Below, in pieces: positions 43,816 to 53,400 of a stretch of 54,990 nt of DNA (position 1 is the stretch's first letter; every line of letters starts with the position of its first letter). The notes below the pieces were generated by a model. It did not search any database and was not told the origin of the DNA. It saw only the letters and a list, made by a program, of their open reading frames with translations. The translations under genes were made by a program, and so were the position numbers. Source of the stretch: Oscillospiraceae bacterium (lineage in GTDB: Bacteria > Bacillota > Clostridia > Oscillospirales > CAG-272); the NCBI GenBank assembly GCA_015065295.1, contig SVQN01000009.1, positions 1 through 54,990 of the forward strand, given 5' to 3'.

Positions 43816-46182
43816 TCAGGAAAGATCGCTGTAATCCACGATGAACTGTGCGGAGGCAATCCACTTTCCGGCAGCAAAATCGCGCCCGCGTGCGATCACC
43901 TTATCTTTATATCCGTAGAAATAATATCCTTCCGAGCCTTCGATGCCGCGTCCGGTGATTTCCGATTCATCGTCCCAGAGATAGCCGCCGGAGGAGGTGT
44001 TGAAGATCGTCGGTAAATTACTGTCGCGGAATTTCATAGAGTGAAGCGAATTCAGAACCCAGTGGCTGTGTCCGGCGAACATGATGACTTCCGGATACTT
44101 CTTCAGAACCGCCGCCAGCTCCTTCGTCTGGGTAACGCCGTGCCAGTGCTGGTACGCGAACGTTCCCGCCACCGTGTCGATCATGCCCTGATGCAGGAAG
44201 ACGTAAACCGGTCGGCCCGGATCACGGTTTTCTGCGAGTTTTTCATCGAGCCATGTGAGCTGCGTTTCGGACAGCCAAGCGTGTCCGCCGACCTTTTCGC
44301 CGCCGAGGAAGATGAAGTGAAGTCCGTTGATCCAGCGGTCGAAGTAGGATTTGTCCCCCTCGTTGTTCGTTCCCCTGAGAAAGTTCGCCAGACGGATTTC
44401 GTACGGCGTGTTGTCGAAGCCGAGGTCATGGTTGCCGATGGCAAAGTAGACCTTCGGCGCGCCTTCACCGGCATTGCGGATGATTTCCTGCGCGTTTTCG
44501 TACTGGCGCGGGTCGGCATTGTCGCCGGTATCGCCGTTGATGAACAGCCCGATGCTGTCCGGAGAGAGTCTCTTGATTTCTTCCAGCACGTTTATGAAGT
44601 GCCGGTTGTGGATGTGGTTCTGGTCGAGCGTGATGTGAATGTCGCTCTGAACCTGCAATTCGTAGTCCGCTTTGCCGAAATCGTAGTCGGACACGCCTTC
44701 CGGAAGCATCGCACAGGCGGAAATTCCGGAAACTTCGCCATTCATCACGGGATATACAAGAATCCGATCCGCACCGCAGGGAATCAGCGTGCGCGGAACA
44801 AGAGAATACACGGTCGTTTCGCCGGTACAGATGATCGGCGCAAACGCGGTATAATCGGCACGCGCGCCGGTTTCGTCTGCCCAGTATGCGCGGTATTCGT
44901 CCGGAAGACCGCCGGAAACACGGATGGTCAGCGTACCGTCAGCATAACCGGTTTTGTCCGCCGTACGGTTGTATTCCGCGGAAATGTCCGAAACTTCCAT
45001 GCGGCGGAGCGTAAGAACGGTCGGTTCCGCCGTGATTTCGAGCGCGGGAACAGTGACCAGTCCGCTGTCATCCGCCCTGACGGTGCCGGAGCAATCGCCG
45101 TACGTCCAGTTGACCATGGTTCCGGGCGCAAAGCGGCATTTTTGCAGACGGCGCATGGTCACGTCGGCTTTCGCACAGGTCGGGAAGGTCACGCGGGATT
45201 CCCATTCATCCGCTTTCAGCAGGCGCAGACCAATCGAAACGCTGTTCGGGGTTTCCTCAGCCTTGTCCCAGCGGAAGAAGCTGTTGACCTGTCCGGCATT
45301 TTCATGAATAACCGTACCGTCGTCCGACCACGGCAGAACGTCGTCGCAGTCCGCGTTCGTGAAGACCGGGTAGGCTTCGTTGAGACGGACGCTGAACAGA
45401 TCGAACGAATGAACAAGGTCATTCACCTCATAGATCTTCGCGTTGTTGTTTTCGTGTCCGAACATTCCCCAGTAGCCGAGAACCGCATATTTCCTGTCGC
45501 GCATTCCGCGGTACAGACGTTCGTGACCTTTCGACCATCCGTCGTTCTGTGCGGAATAATCCACGAGAACCGGCGGATCGGGAAGTCTGAATCCTTCGGG
45601 AGCCCCGCCGTTCAGACAGCAGCGCGCTTCCATGTGGACAACGCCTGCCGGAACGTTCGCCTTGACCGCCGCAAACACGTCGCCGCGGCACATCGCAATG
45701 CCGAGCGCACCGCTGCCGCCCATCGAATTGCCGACCGCGTACACACGGTTCCAGTCGATGGGGTAATTCTTCATTACCCATTCAATGGTCGCCATCGCGC
45801 GGTTTTCGACCGGCTGCTTTTCGGTGCCTTCGCGTCCCTCGCCGATGATGTCGTGCGCGGAGTTGCCGCCCCACCACCAGTCGTTCATGTGCTGACGGCA
45901 GTCGAGGTACAGCGCGAACATATCCTTCGGCGCGTGATAAATGTCGTGATTGCCCGGCTGCCAGGTGCAGGCAACCGTGGAGTAAACGTCATGTCCCGCC
46001 GAGTGGAACACAACGTACAGCGGATAGGTTTCCGCCGCACAGTCGCCGGACGGATGCAAAACGGCAAAGGTGTCGGTCTGTTCTTCGGCATATCCCCATT
46101 CCGGCAGGGATGTGTGATGGAACCACTCGATTCTGCGGCCGGTCAGAAAACCGTCTTTTTCGGGAGAAAATACAGATTTCAT
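43816..46182 (-). CDS. Esterase (alpha/beta hydrolase) fused to calcineurin-like metallophosphoesterase
   Basis: A 788-residue two-enzyme fusion. Residues about 1-260 form an alpha/beta hydrolase with nucleophile Ser153 in VGNSMGGSGAL and a candidate His243 in GMFGHENN. A beta-rich linker (about 300-500) has an Ig-like appearance. Residues about 505-788 are a calcineurin-like phosphoesterase with SDIHIT (Asp514, His516), NGDTGDN (Asp551), GNHD (583-586), His664 in FLHQGM and GHSH (704-707), so every metal ligand is kept. There is no signal peptide. GGAGG precedes the ATG, 29 bases after GH106. The C-terminal half may cleave a phosphodiester or be a structural relative acting on a sugar. Confidence 0.87.
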   Translation of the reverse strand: MKSVFSPEKDGFLTGRRIEWFHHTSLPEWGYAEEQTDTFAVLHPSGDCAAETYPLYVVFHSAGHDVYSTVACTWQPGNHDIYHAPKDMFALYLDCRQHMNDWWWGGNSAHDIIGEGREGTEKQPVENRAMATIEWVMKNYPIDWNRVYAVGNSMGGSGALGIAMCRGDVFAAVKANVPAGVVHMEARCCLNGGAPEGFRLPDPPVLVDYSAQNDGWSKGHERLYRGMRDRKYAVLGYWGMFGHENNNAKIYEVNDLVHSFDLFSVRLNEAYPVFTNADCDDVLPWSDDGTVIHENAGQVNSFFRWDKAEETPNSVSIGLRLLKADEWESRVTFPTCAKADVTMRRLQKCRFAPGTMVNWTYGDCSGTVRADDSGLVTVPALEITAEPTVLTLRRMEVSDISAEYNRTADKTGYADGTLTIRVSGGLPDEYRAYWADETGARADYTAFAPIICTGETTVYSLVPRTLIPCGADRILVYPVMNGEVSGISACAMLPEGVSDYDFGKADYELQVQSDIHITLDQNHIHNRHFINVLEEIKRLSPDSIGLFINGDTGDNADPRQYENAQEIIRNAGEGAPKVYFAIGNHDLGFDNTPYEIRLANFLRGTNNEGDKSYFDRWINGLHFIFLGGEKVGGHAWLSETQLTWLDEKLAENRDPGRPVYVFLHQGMIDTVAGTFAYQHWHGVTQTKELAAVLKKYPEVIMFAGHSHWVLNSLHSMKFRDSNLPTIFNTSSGGYLWDDESEITGRGIEGSEGYYFYGYKDKVIARGRDFAAGKWIASAQFIVDYSDLS

Positions 46183-46211
46183 GGAAAATCCTCCATTCTA
46201 TGGATGCGGAT

Positions 46212-48863
46212 TTATTCTCTGCGGAGACTTACGCGTCCCCAGAGACCGCTTTTCAGTACGTCTTTCTGTTCGGTAAATTCGCGCATACAGTTGAGGCGCG
46301 CCTTGCGCTGGATATTGATGACCGTTCCGTAGTAAGGCCATTCCGGAAGAACGTCCGGCAGAGCTTCGTAGCTTCCGTCGGTCATCATTTCATTTACGAG
46401 AGTCGAATACACTTCGATGCGGACGGTGTTCATTCCTGTATGCAGTTTTCCCTTCAGGGAAAGTTCCAGCGGATGTGTCCAAACATCTCCGGCAAGTTCA
46501 CCGTTGACGTACACTCTCGCTGCCGCCGACAGACCGGTCAGGCAGAGGACGGAATTGGATTCTCCTTCGCCGACCTCAAACGTGCATTCGTATGCGCCCA
46601 TGCCGCAGTAGTGCTTCCAGCCGTCATGACCTTCCCACGATTCCGGTTCGTCCATGGGAACAGATTTGCCGTCGATGGTCAGCGTCCATCCGGTCAGCGG
46701 CAGTTCGTTCAGGCAGGCGGGGTTCACAGTGACAACCGGCGCATTTTCCAGTTCGTCGGAGAAGACCACAATGACTGTTCCGTGCGCCGCCATGAAGAAT
46801 CCGCGCTCTTCGCCGTCTCCGTCCAGCGGGATCGGCTGACCGTCGTTGACCGACCATGCCCGTGCCGCACCGCTTCTGCCTTTGAAGGATGCCGTGACAA
46901 ATTTCGCTTCGTCCGACAGATTCGACAGGAAGTACAGATGCGTATCTCCATCTGCACGGTGGACATAGCCGACCGTTTCCGGCGCGGAGACAATCACATC
47001 CGGAACAAACCGTTCACGGAGAGCGGCAATCAGCGCGTCCCGGCGATTGTCAGCGACCACCGGCGCGGCTTCCGCCATGAGTTCACGCACCTTCTGTGCA
47101 TTTTCTTTATAATTCACCAATCCGCATCCGTCGGACGGAATACCGTCACAGATCAGGATGCCGCCGGATTTCGCAAAATCACGCAGTTTTTCCGCCGTTT
47201 CGAGCGGAAGACGGGTGCATCCCGCCAGAACGATCACGCGGTACCGGTTTTCGCCGATGGCCAGAGCACCGTCCCCGATGGTGCCGAGACTGCACAGGGC
47301 TTCGTCGTTGATGTAGTCGAACCAGTAGCCGGCTTTCTGGATCGCGTCCATGTCCGCACGTCCGAGGTGTTCCTCCAGCCGCATGGCAAGGTGCAGTTCG
47401 GAGAGCATATTGTCCGCATAAATATCCGCCTGCGGCAGGTAGACCGCCACTTCCGCGACCGGATGACCCCAGCGCAGGATCGAGCTTGCGCGGTGGATGT
47501 AGTCGCCGAGATTGCTGTACAGCGGCCACCACGGAACCGTATGGTTGATGTGCGTGGAGGCATAGAACGGCCAGCCGCGCTTTCCGGCTTTTTCCGGCGA
47601 ATACGCGTAGCCGTGATTGATAATCATGTTCATCCCGTCAAGGAAGACCGCGTCCACGGCGGCTTTCATTTCCTCAAGCGTTTCCGTGAAGCGCGGCCGC
47701 TTAAGCCATGTGAACGTTTCGTTGGAAATGAGGTTCTTTCCGTAAATATGTCCCGCCGATGCCGCCAGACGGCGGTGGATGGTGTTGACCTCAAGCATCC
47801 GATGGTCGCCAAAGGTTTCGCCCTCCGGAATGTCCGCCGCCGCGTAAACGCGAAGGATGTCGCCCCAGGTACCGTGCGCCTGAATGCGGGACAGGGTATT
47901 GTGTTCGTGAGCAAAGTCGGTCAGCGGATCGAAGAAGTTCTCGATCGTGAGTTCCGACATGGTTTTGAAGTAATCGTACCGGACGTGCGGTGTGATCTCG
48001 CCCATATCGCCCCAGAGCGCATAAATATACGGCTTCAGATCGTATCCGCGTCTCTTTTGGAACTCGTCCAGCAGAACGCCCGACCAGTTGTGGCCTTCGA
48101 CCTCGATGGAGTCGCAGAACAGCGCGCGGATGCCGGGGGCATTGTCCAGAACGGGCTTGACCATCTGACGGAAGAAACGGTCAGCAGCGCGGCGGCTGCA
48201 ATGATCCATGACCAGCCCCTGTGCGTTGCGGGATGGCTTTCCGACGTGGTTGTGATGCTGGGAAATGACGAAGAAGCAGATTTTCCAGTCTCCTTCGGGA
48301 ATCTCGATTTCGGCAAGCTCCGTTCCCCATGGCCAGCCGAACAGCTCCTTGATCTGGAACTTGTCGGTGATATCGACGACGGTTTCGGGAAGCATGACGC
48401 AGTTTTCCATTTTGCCCATAACTGCCGCGCAGACGGTACCCGCAAACCGGGTCGTGAAGTCGCAGGAGAAGGTCTTCGGCCCATGAACGTCGAGCTGATA
48501 GGGAAGGGCTTCCTGCTGAGCGTCCTCTTCTTCGACGGTCGGGCCGCCGTACGGCCAGCTGGAACCGGCGGTAAAATCGCACGCCATGCCGCGTTCCGCA
48601 CACGCTTCGGCGGTGTACCGGAGAATGTCGTAGAATTCCGGAGAGCCGTAGGGGATGTTCCGCAGACCTTTTTCCGCGTCGTCCGGTGTAACGGGGTAGA
48701 GAATCTGTAATTCCACACCACCCAGACCGGCGTTTTTCATGAAGTCCAGTTCCCGGGCAATTTCGTCTTTTTCCACACAGCAGCCGTACCACCACCACCG
48801 CGTCATACCGCGCGCATCGTCCGGCGGGCAGGCGAGCCACTGACTGATTTGTTCGTAATTCAT
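46212..48863 (-). CDS. GH106 alpha-L-rhamnosidase
   Basis: An 883-residue enzyme of the GH106 type, which removes L-rhamnose from rhamnogalacturonans and other rhamnosides. Family hallmarks are ARGMTRWWWYGC (residues 17-28), the barrel segments LGGVELQILYP and LFCDSIEVEGHNWSG (248-262), and ISNETFTWLKRPRF. C-terminal beta-sandwich carbohydrate-binding-like domains follow (LTGLSAAARVYVNGELAGD). It has no signal peptide. The ATG with GGAAAGGA upstream is used, 17 codons inside the longest frame, which extends into the promoter. It leads the operon with the esterase-phosphoesterase fusion. It is the second rhamnosidase family in the window, besides GH78, which supports a rhamnose-rich target. 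Confidence 0.92.
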   Translation of the reverse strand: MNYEQISQWLACPPDDARGMTRWWWYGCCVEKDEIARELDFMKNAGLGGVELQILYPVTPDDAEKGLRNIPYGSPEFYDILRYTAEACAERGMACDFTAGSSWPYGGPTVEEEDAQQEALPYQLDVHGPKTFSCDFTTRFAGTVCAAVMGKMENCVMLPETVVDITDKFQIKELFGWPWGTELAEIEIPEGDWKICFFVISQHHNHVGKPSRNAQGLVMDHCSRRAADRFFRQMVKPVLDNAPGIRALFCDSIEVEGHNWSGVLLDEFQKRRGYDLKPYIYALWGDMGEITPHVRYDYFKTMSELTIENFFDPLTDFAHEHNTLSRIQAHGTWGDILRVYAAADIPEGETFGDHRMLEVNTIHRRLAASAGHIYGKNLISNETFTWLKRPRFTETLEEMKAAVDAVFLDGMNMIINHGYAYSPEKAGKRGWPFYASTHINHTVPWWPLYSNLGDYIHRASSILRWGHPVAEVAVYLPQADIYADNMLSELHLAMRLEEHLGRADMDAIQKAGYWFDYINDEALCSLGTIGDGALAIGENRYRVIVLAGCTRLPLETAEKLRDFAKSGGILICDGIPSDGCGLVNYKENAQKVRELMAEAAPVVADNRRDALIAALRERFVPDVIVSAPETVGYVHRADGDTHLYFLSNLSDEAKFVTASFKGRSGAARAWSVNDGQPIPLDGDGEERGFFMAAHGTVIVVFSDELENAPVVTVNPACLNELPLTGWTLTIDGKSVPMDEPESWEGHDGWKHYCGMGAYECTFEVGEGESNSVLCLTGLSAAARVYVNGELAGDVWTHPLELSLKGKLHTGMNTVRIEVYSTLVNEMMTDGSYEALPDVLPEWPYYGTVINIQRKARLNCMREFTEQKDVLKSGLWGRVSLRRE

Positions 48864-48902
48864 AGAATATCCTTTCCTTATCCGATCAAATTGTCTGTAT
48901 AA

Positions 48903-48931
48903 ATTATACAACACCTGTTTTCTAAAGTCAA
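48903..48931 (-). promoter_or_regulatory. Sigma-A promoter for GH106 operon
   Basis: Minus-strand TTGACT (48926-48931), a 17-base spacer and TATAAT (48903-48908). Confidence 0.83.
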
Positions 48932-48957
48932 TAAAAATATAAAATCCGGATTATCTC

Positions 48958-48986
48958 TTGACAACGGCGGACGGTCGTATTATAAT
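48958..48986 (+). promoter_or_regulatory. Sigma-A promoter for ridA
   Basis: TTGACA (48958-48963), a 17-base spacer and TATAAT (48981-48986): full consensus, divergent from the GH106 promoter. Confidence 0.88.
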
Positions 48987-49028
48987 CACCATGTAATTCT
49001 TTAAATTAATATGAAGGAGAACTATCCC

Positions 49029-49406
49029 ATGCTCAAGAAGATTTCCACCTCCAAGGCTCCCGCAGCGATCGGCCCCTACTCCCAGGCAATCGTCGCCGGC
49101 AATATGCTCTACACCTCCGGTCAGATTCCGCTGAACCCCGAAAACGGTCAGATGGAAGGCGTCAACGTAACCGAACAGGCAGAACGCGTGATGAAGAACC
49201 TCGCGGCCGTTCTCGAAGAAGCCGGCACTTCCTTTGACAACATCGTCAAGACGACCTGCTTCCTCGCGGACATGGCCGATTTCGCCGCTTTCAACGAAGT
49301 CTACGCGAAGTACATTACCTCCGCTCCCGCCCGCAGCTGTGTTGCGGTCAAGGCTCTCCCGAAGGGTGCACTCGTGGAAGTCGAAGTCGTTGCTGTCATT
49401 GACTGA
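49029..49406 (+). CDS. ridA: RidA family reactive imine/enamine deaminase
   Basis: A 125-residue housekeeping enzyme that hydrolyses 2-aminoacrylate and similar intermediates to protect PLP enzymes. Family signatures are APAAIGPYSQAIVAGNMLYT near the N-terminus and the C-terminal APARSCVAVKALPKGALVEV with the catalytic Arg. It forms trimers in known members. The ATG with AAGGAG about 10 bases upstream is used. It is monocistronic between a consensus promoter and an intrinsic terminator, and is not part of the glycan system. Confidence 0.95.
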   Translation: MLKKISTSKAPAAIGPYSQAIVAGNMLYTSGQIPLNPENGQMEGVNVTEQAERVMKNLAAVLEEAGTSFDNIVKTTCFLADMADFAAFNEVYAKYITSAPARSCVAVKALPKGALVEVEVVAVID

Positions 49407-49424
49407 CTTACTGAACTATAAACG

Positions 49425-49451
49425 AAAATCCCCGTTTTATGGGGATTTTTT
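49425..49451 (+). terminator. Terminator after ridA
   Basis: AAAATCCCC and GGGGATTTTTT pair around a seven-base loop 19 bases past the ridA stop. Confidence 0.92.
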
Positions 49452-49468
49452 GTTTTGATAAAGACAAC

Positions 49469-49689
49469 CACCAGCTATGCTGGTGAGAATAAAAATCTTT
49501 AGATACAAGATTCTGAGTGAAGCGAATGACAATAAATAGTTTGAAAATACGCAAGGTATTTAAGGGGAATTACCGGTTTACTGGTTGTAGGGCATGAGAT
49601 GCGCTTGTTAAAATTTTCAGTGCCTCTTGAGGGGCATGCCGGTAATATGCCCTTCTAGGGCTTGTGCATACCACCAGTTTTACTGGTGG
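49469..49689. mobile_element. IS200/IS605-type non-autonomous relic
   Basis: A 221-base stretch is bounded by two short imperfect hairpins of like sequence, CACCAGCTATGCTGGTG (49469-49485) and CCACCAGTTTTACTGGTGG (49671-49689). Such end hairpins are the recognition structures of the TnpA(Y1) transposases of IS200/IS605 elements. The interior has no transposase reading frame, only further small hairpins (around GCCTCTTGAGGGGC and GCCCTTCTAGGGC). I infer a deletion derivative of the PATE/MITE type. It lies 20 bases from repeat element B. Confidence 0.55.
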
Positions 49690-49709
49690 TTTTGATTTTT
49701 ATCAAATAT

Positions 49710-50415
49710 ACAGGGTGCGAGGGGGGCGGAAGGAGAAACGCTGCTTTCCCGACTTGCTACGCAAGTCGAAAAGAAAGCTGTGCAAAGAACTTTAATCTGC
49801 GGTAGCCGGGTTGTGTAGCTGATATGATGAAGAGGGGAAAAGGGAAATATTCCGTGGAGTATGGTTTAAATTTGTTTCGCCCGCTGACGTGGAGGAATAA
49901 AGACTATGAGGAATAGGAGAGCGACTTCTCAAAACTCCGTTTTGTTCAGCACAGGTCACTTCCGTCTCCGGGATATCGTGCGCCTTTTTACAATTCAGCT
50001 ACATTTACTTGGGTTCCCGCACGCCTTGGCTCAGTCGCCGTGCGTGCTATCGTTAGTGCAAACCGTATGTCAGCAGCTCTCACTGACGCAAAGCGCGGAC
50101 GGCGGGTTAGCCAAGCCGCGCGGAAAATCGCTTACCGTAGCTGAATTCAGTAGTAACGTACTATATCACGCAATCGAAAGATGGCGTGGGAAATCAGGGG
50201 GGCGGTCCCTGATTTCCGTCTCCCCTACTTCGTAGAAATTAAAACCAGCATCATGTCAACAGGTCTAACAAATTTAAGCCATACTCCACGGTATTTTTTC
50301 TTTTTCCCCCTCTCCACCATATAAGCCCAACTCCCCGTCAGCCGCAGATTAAAGTTCTTTGCACAGCTTTCTTTCAAGAAAGCGCGTCTCTCCACCCGAA
50401 CCCTTCGCACCCTGC
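49710..50415. repeat. Long palindromic non-coding element, copy B (~0.7 kb)
   Basis: This is the second copy of the element at 3288-3989, in the same orientation and almost equal length (706 versus 702 bases). The ends are inverted copies of ACAGGGTGCG (49710-49719, 50406-50415). A perfect 31-bp inverted repeat joins 49772-49802 to 50342-50372. Inside are AATTCAGCTAC/GTAGCTGAATT, the GC-rich CCGCACGCCTTGGCT/AGCCAAGCCGCGCGG stem and a hairpin at about 50190-50222. The left arm carries an extra hairpin CGACTTGCTACGCAAGTCG (49750-49768) not found in copy A. Positions 49908-49965 are identical to 3483-3540. An ATG-opened frame inside (49906-50235) is not kept in copy A, so it is taken as non-coding. 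Confidence 0.82.
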
Positions 50416-50429
50416 ATATTTTGTAGGGG

Positions 50430-50465
50430 AAAAAAGAACAGCCGCACATGAGAGCACGGCTGTTC
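50430..50465 (-). terminator. Terminator after M14 gene
   Basis: GAACAGCCG (50436-50444) and CGGCTGTTC (50457-50465) form the stem. TTTTTT follows on the minus strand, 15 bases past the peptidase stop. Confidence 0.92.
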
Positions 50466-50480
50466 GAAATGGGGGAAAAC

Positions 50481-53400
50481 TTACTTGTTGAGAGCGGGAG
50501 CAAGGAATACCTTGTCAGCGAGACCGTCAGCAGCGATGATGATCTTTTCGATCAGAGCCTTGACAGCTTCACGAACAGGAGCGAGGAAGGGATCGTTGGT
50601 GATGTCGAGACCGTTGTCTTCAACAACAACTTCTTCTTCAACAACGTCTTCAACGATTTCTTCGACAACTGCTTCTTCTTCAGCGATTTCTTCTTCAACA
50701 ACAGCGTCAACTGCAACGTAAGCGTCGCCGAGGAGGTTGGAGAATACGAAGTTGCTGATGAACGCGTATTCGTCGCGCTGGTGGAGCTTGTGGGTCAGGG
50801 TGTTGGCGAAGAGAACAACGTTGAGGGTGTTGCCTTCCGCGTCGGTGCCGTTGTAAGCGATTGCCTGTACGGAGTTGTTCAGGTATGCTTCGGAAGCGGC
50901 TGCCTGTTCTTCGGTGATTGCCTGGATGAAGCCTTCGGTCGGAACCTTGGTGCCGTCCATCTGAACGAGAACGTCTGCGCCTTCCGGAACAACAGAGTAG
51001 TAGCCTACGCCGTAGCCGTAAAGAACGTCGTCGTTGTCCATAACGTAGCTTGCGTTAACAAGGGAAGTGGTCGGGTAGGTAACGTAGCCGAGACAGTCCA
51101 TACCGGAAGCGGAATCACGGACGATCGCGTCGCCGAAGAGGTCTGCGCCCTTGCCTGCTCTGGAGCCGTAACCGATGTAGGGAGTGCCAGCCTTAACTGC
51201 AGCGAGTTCAGCTTCAGCAAGAGCGGATGCGCCTACAACCGCGTCAGCAGCTGCGAGGTCGGTGGTAACGTCGAAGCCCATCATTTCCATAGCTTCGTTG
51301 TCGTAGTTCCAGTTGGTGTTGGTAACACGGTTGGAGTATACGAAGCCTGCGGATGCGGGAGCGGGAGTGCCGGTGAGGTATACTGCGGGAGCCTTGGTGA
51401 TTACGTTTGCTGCGGGAGCGTCAGCGGAAGCGATACCGGTTGCGGTAACAACATAGTCGTCAGCAACGGTCAGCCATGCTGCGTAAGAGGTGATGAAGTC
51501 GTCGTAGAATGCGCTGGTTTCGTCAGTAACCATAGCAACGGTTTCGCCTGCCTGAAGGAGAGCGTTAACAGCTGCGGTGGAATCTTCGGAAGCGTTGGAG
51601 ATGATAACCTGTGCATTTTCAACACCGGTGAATGCGGAGGTAACGTTTGCACGGAATGCGAGGGCATCTTCATAGTAACCCCATTCGCCGCAGACTGCGA
51701 TGATTTCTTCGTATGCAGCGGGTTCAGCTACGGTAACAACGTCGAAGCCGCGGGTTTCACCAAAGGTGGTGATGCCTTCGGAGTAGAGGTCGGACCACTG
51801 CTGGATGAGAGTGCCGTCGTAGAGTGCGCCGTTTGCAACGGAACGCTTTGCCTGGTACATGGTGATAATCATGGTGCCTGCGGGATAGGTAACGCCGTCG
51901 TATTCGAATTCATCTTCGGTGAGAAGAACCTTGACGTCGTTGCGCGCGAGCCATACCATCATGTCGTTTGCAGCCTGGAGGTTGGTCTGGTTTTCAGCGT
52001 CGAGAGCGATGATGTAGCATTCCGGATAGAAGTTGCCGTTCTGACCTTCGCCGTCGAATTCGGGACGGAAGATATCCATTTCAGCACCTTCAACGTCGTA
52101 CTGGTCGCAGAACCACTGGCCGACGAGTTCGAATGCGTTGGAGTTTGCGTTGGTTACGCCGCGTTCCCAGATCTTCGCCTGAGCAGCAGCGTAAGCGAGC
52201 TTTTCAGCTGCAACGTAGTTTGCCTGACCGAGAATACCGTACTGAACGAGGTCAGCAGCATCATCGTTGTATGCGGGAAGTTCTACGGTGTAAGCAACGG
52301 TACCCTGAAGCATGGAGAACTGGGGAGTGTAGGAGGTGGACATATCGTCCCACGGAGCCCAGTAACCGATCTGCTTGCCGTTTTCGTCGTAGGTGGGATT
52401 GCCTTCTTCGTCGGTTACGGCGTAGAAGTAGTCACGCTGAGGAGTGGTGTAGCTGTTGAAGGAATCATTGTTTGCAACAGCTGCGATACCGAGGGCTTCG
52501 CCGCCGGTCATCAGGTGTTCAGCGAGAAGGTCGTATTCGAAGTTCGGTTCGTGCGGCGGGTCGCAGGGTTCTACCTGGAACGCTTCAACACGGCCGTGGA
52601 ATTCGGTGAAGGATACGGGGTTGAACGCACCGATCATCCACTGCATATTCTGGGTTTCTTCGGTGGTCTGGAAGGAGTTGTCGCGGTTGAGGTCGTAGCC
52701 ATTGGAAGCGTAACGGGTCACATATTCGCGGCCTTCTACGTTTTCTTCGGGAACGAGGATGAAGAATACATCTTCGAGGAGAGCGTCAACGTCAACGGTA
52801 ACAGTTTCCTGAGTGTAGTACTTGTCGAGGTCGATTTCAGCGGAGTAGATGTTTGCGCCCCATGCGGTGTTCATCACGTTGTCGTCATGGATGAAGCCGA
52901 GGAAGGTAGCGTCTTCTGCGATGAGATCGGGAACAACGATGCCGTCTTCTGCGAGTTCGGCAGCGAGTTCTGCTTCACCTTCTGCGGTGAAACCGGTGAG
53001 GTTGTTGTAGGTCATGGTGCCTTCTTCGGAAGCGGCAGCTTCGAGAAGCATCCAGCCGAAGTCCATGATACCGTCAGCAGCGGCAACTTCGTTTGCGTGA
53101 ACGTTGGAGTAAAGAACCGGAACGCGGAGATCGTCGTATTCGCCTGCTTCGATAGCAGCGAGAGCGGCGGTCGGATCGCCTTCTGCGAGTTCAGCGTATG
53201 CGAGCCATGCTTCAACGGAGGAAGCGTCGTCCGCGATGATTACATAGGGCATATCCATCGGTTCGTAGATTTCACCGGAGGAAAGACCCATGGAGAAACG
53301 TTCCGCATAGAGGCCGGTGTTTTCTGCGGCGAATTCAACCATATCGTCGAGTTCATCGTAGATTTCCGCCATGGTGTGGAAGGAATCGTAGGGAGCGATC

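Noticed and set aside
46110-48710. Long plus-strand frame opposite GH106, and similar ones at 44041-46332, 35445-37694, 20117-23140, 11950-13938 and 5668-7617
   Set aside because: All are antisense shadows of recognised enzymes, lack ribosome sites and give Arg/Phe/Val-rich nonsense.
49469-49689. A TnpA transposase or TnpB/omega-RNA unit
   Set aside because: No reading frame with transposase motifs fits in the 221 bases; only the end hairpins support an IS200/IS605 origin.
49906-50235. Possible 109-residue protein inside palindromic element B
   Set aside because: Copy A has ACG in place of the ATG and many length changes, so the frame is not conserved.
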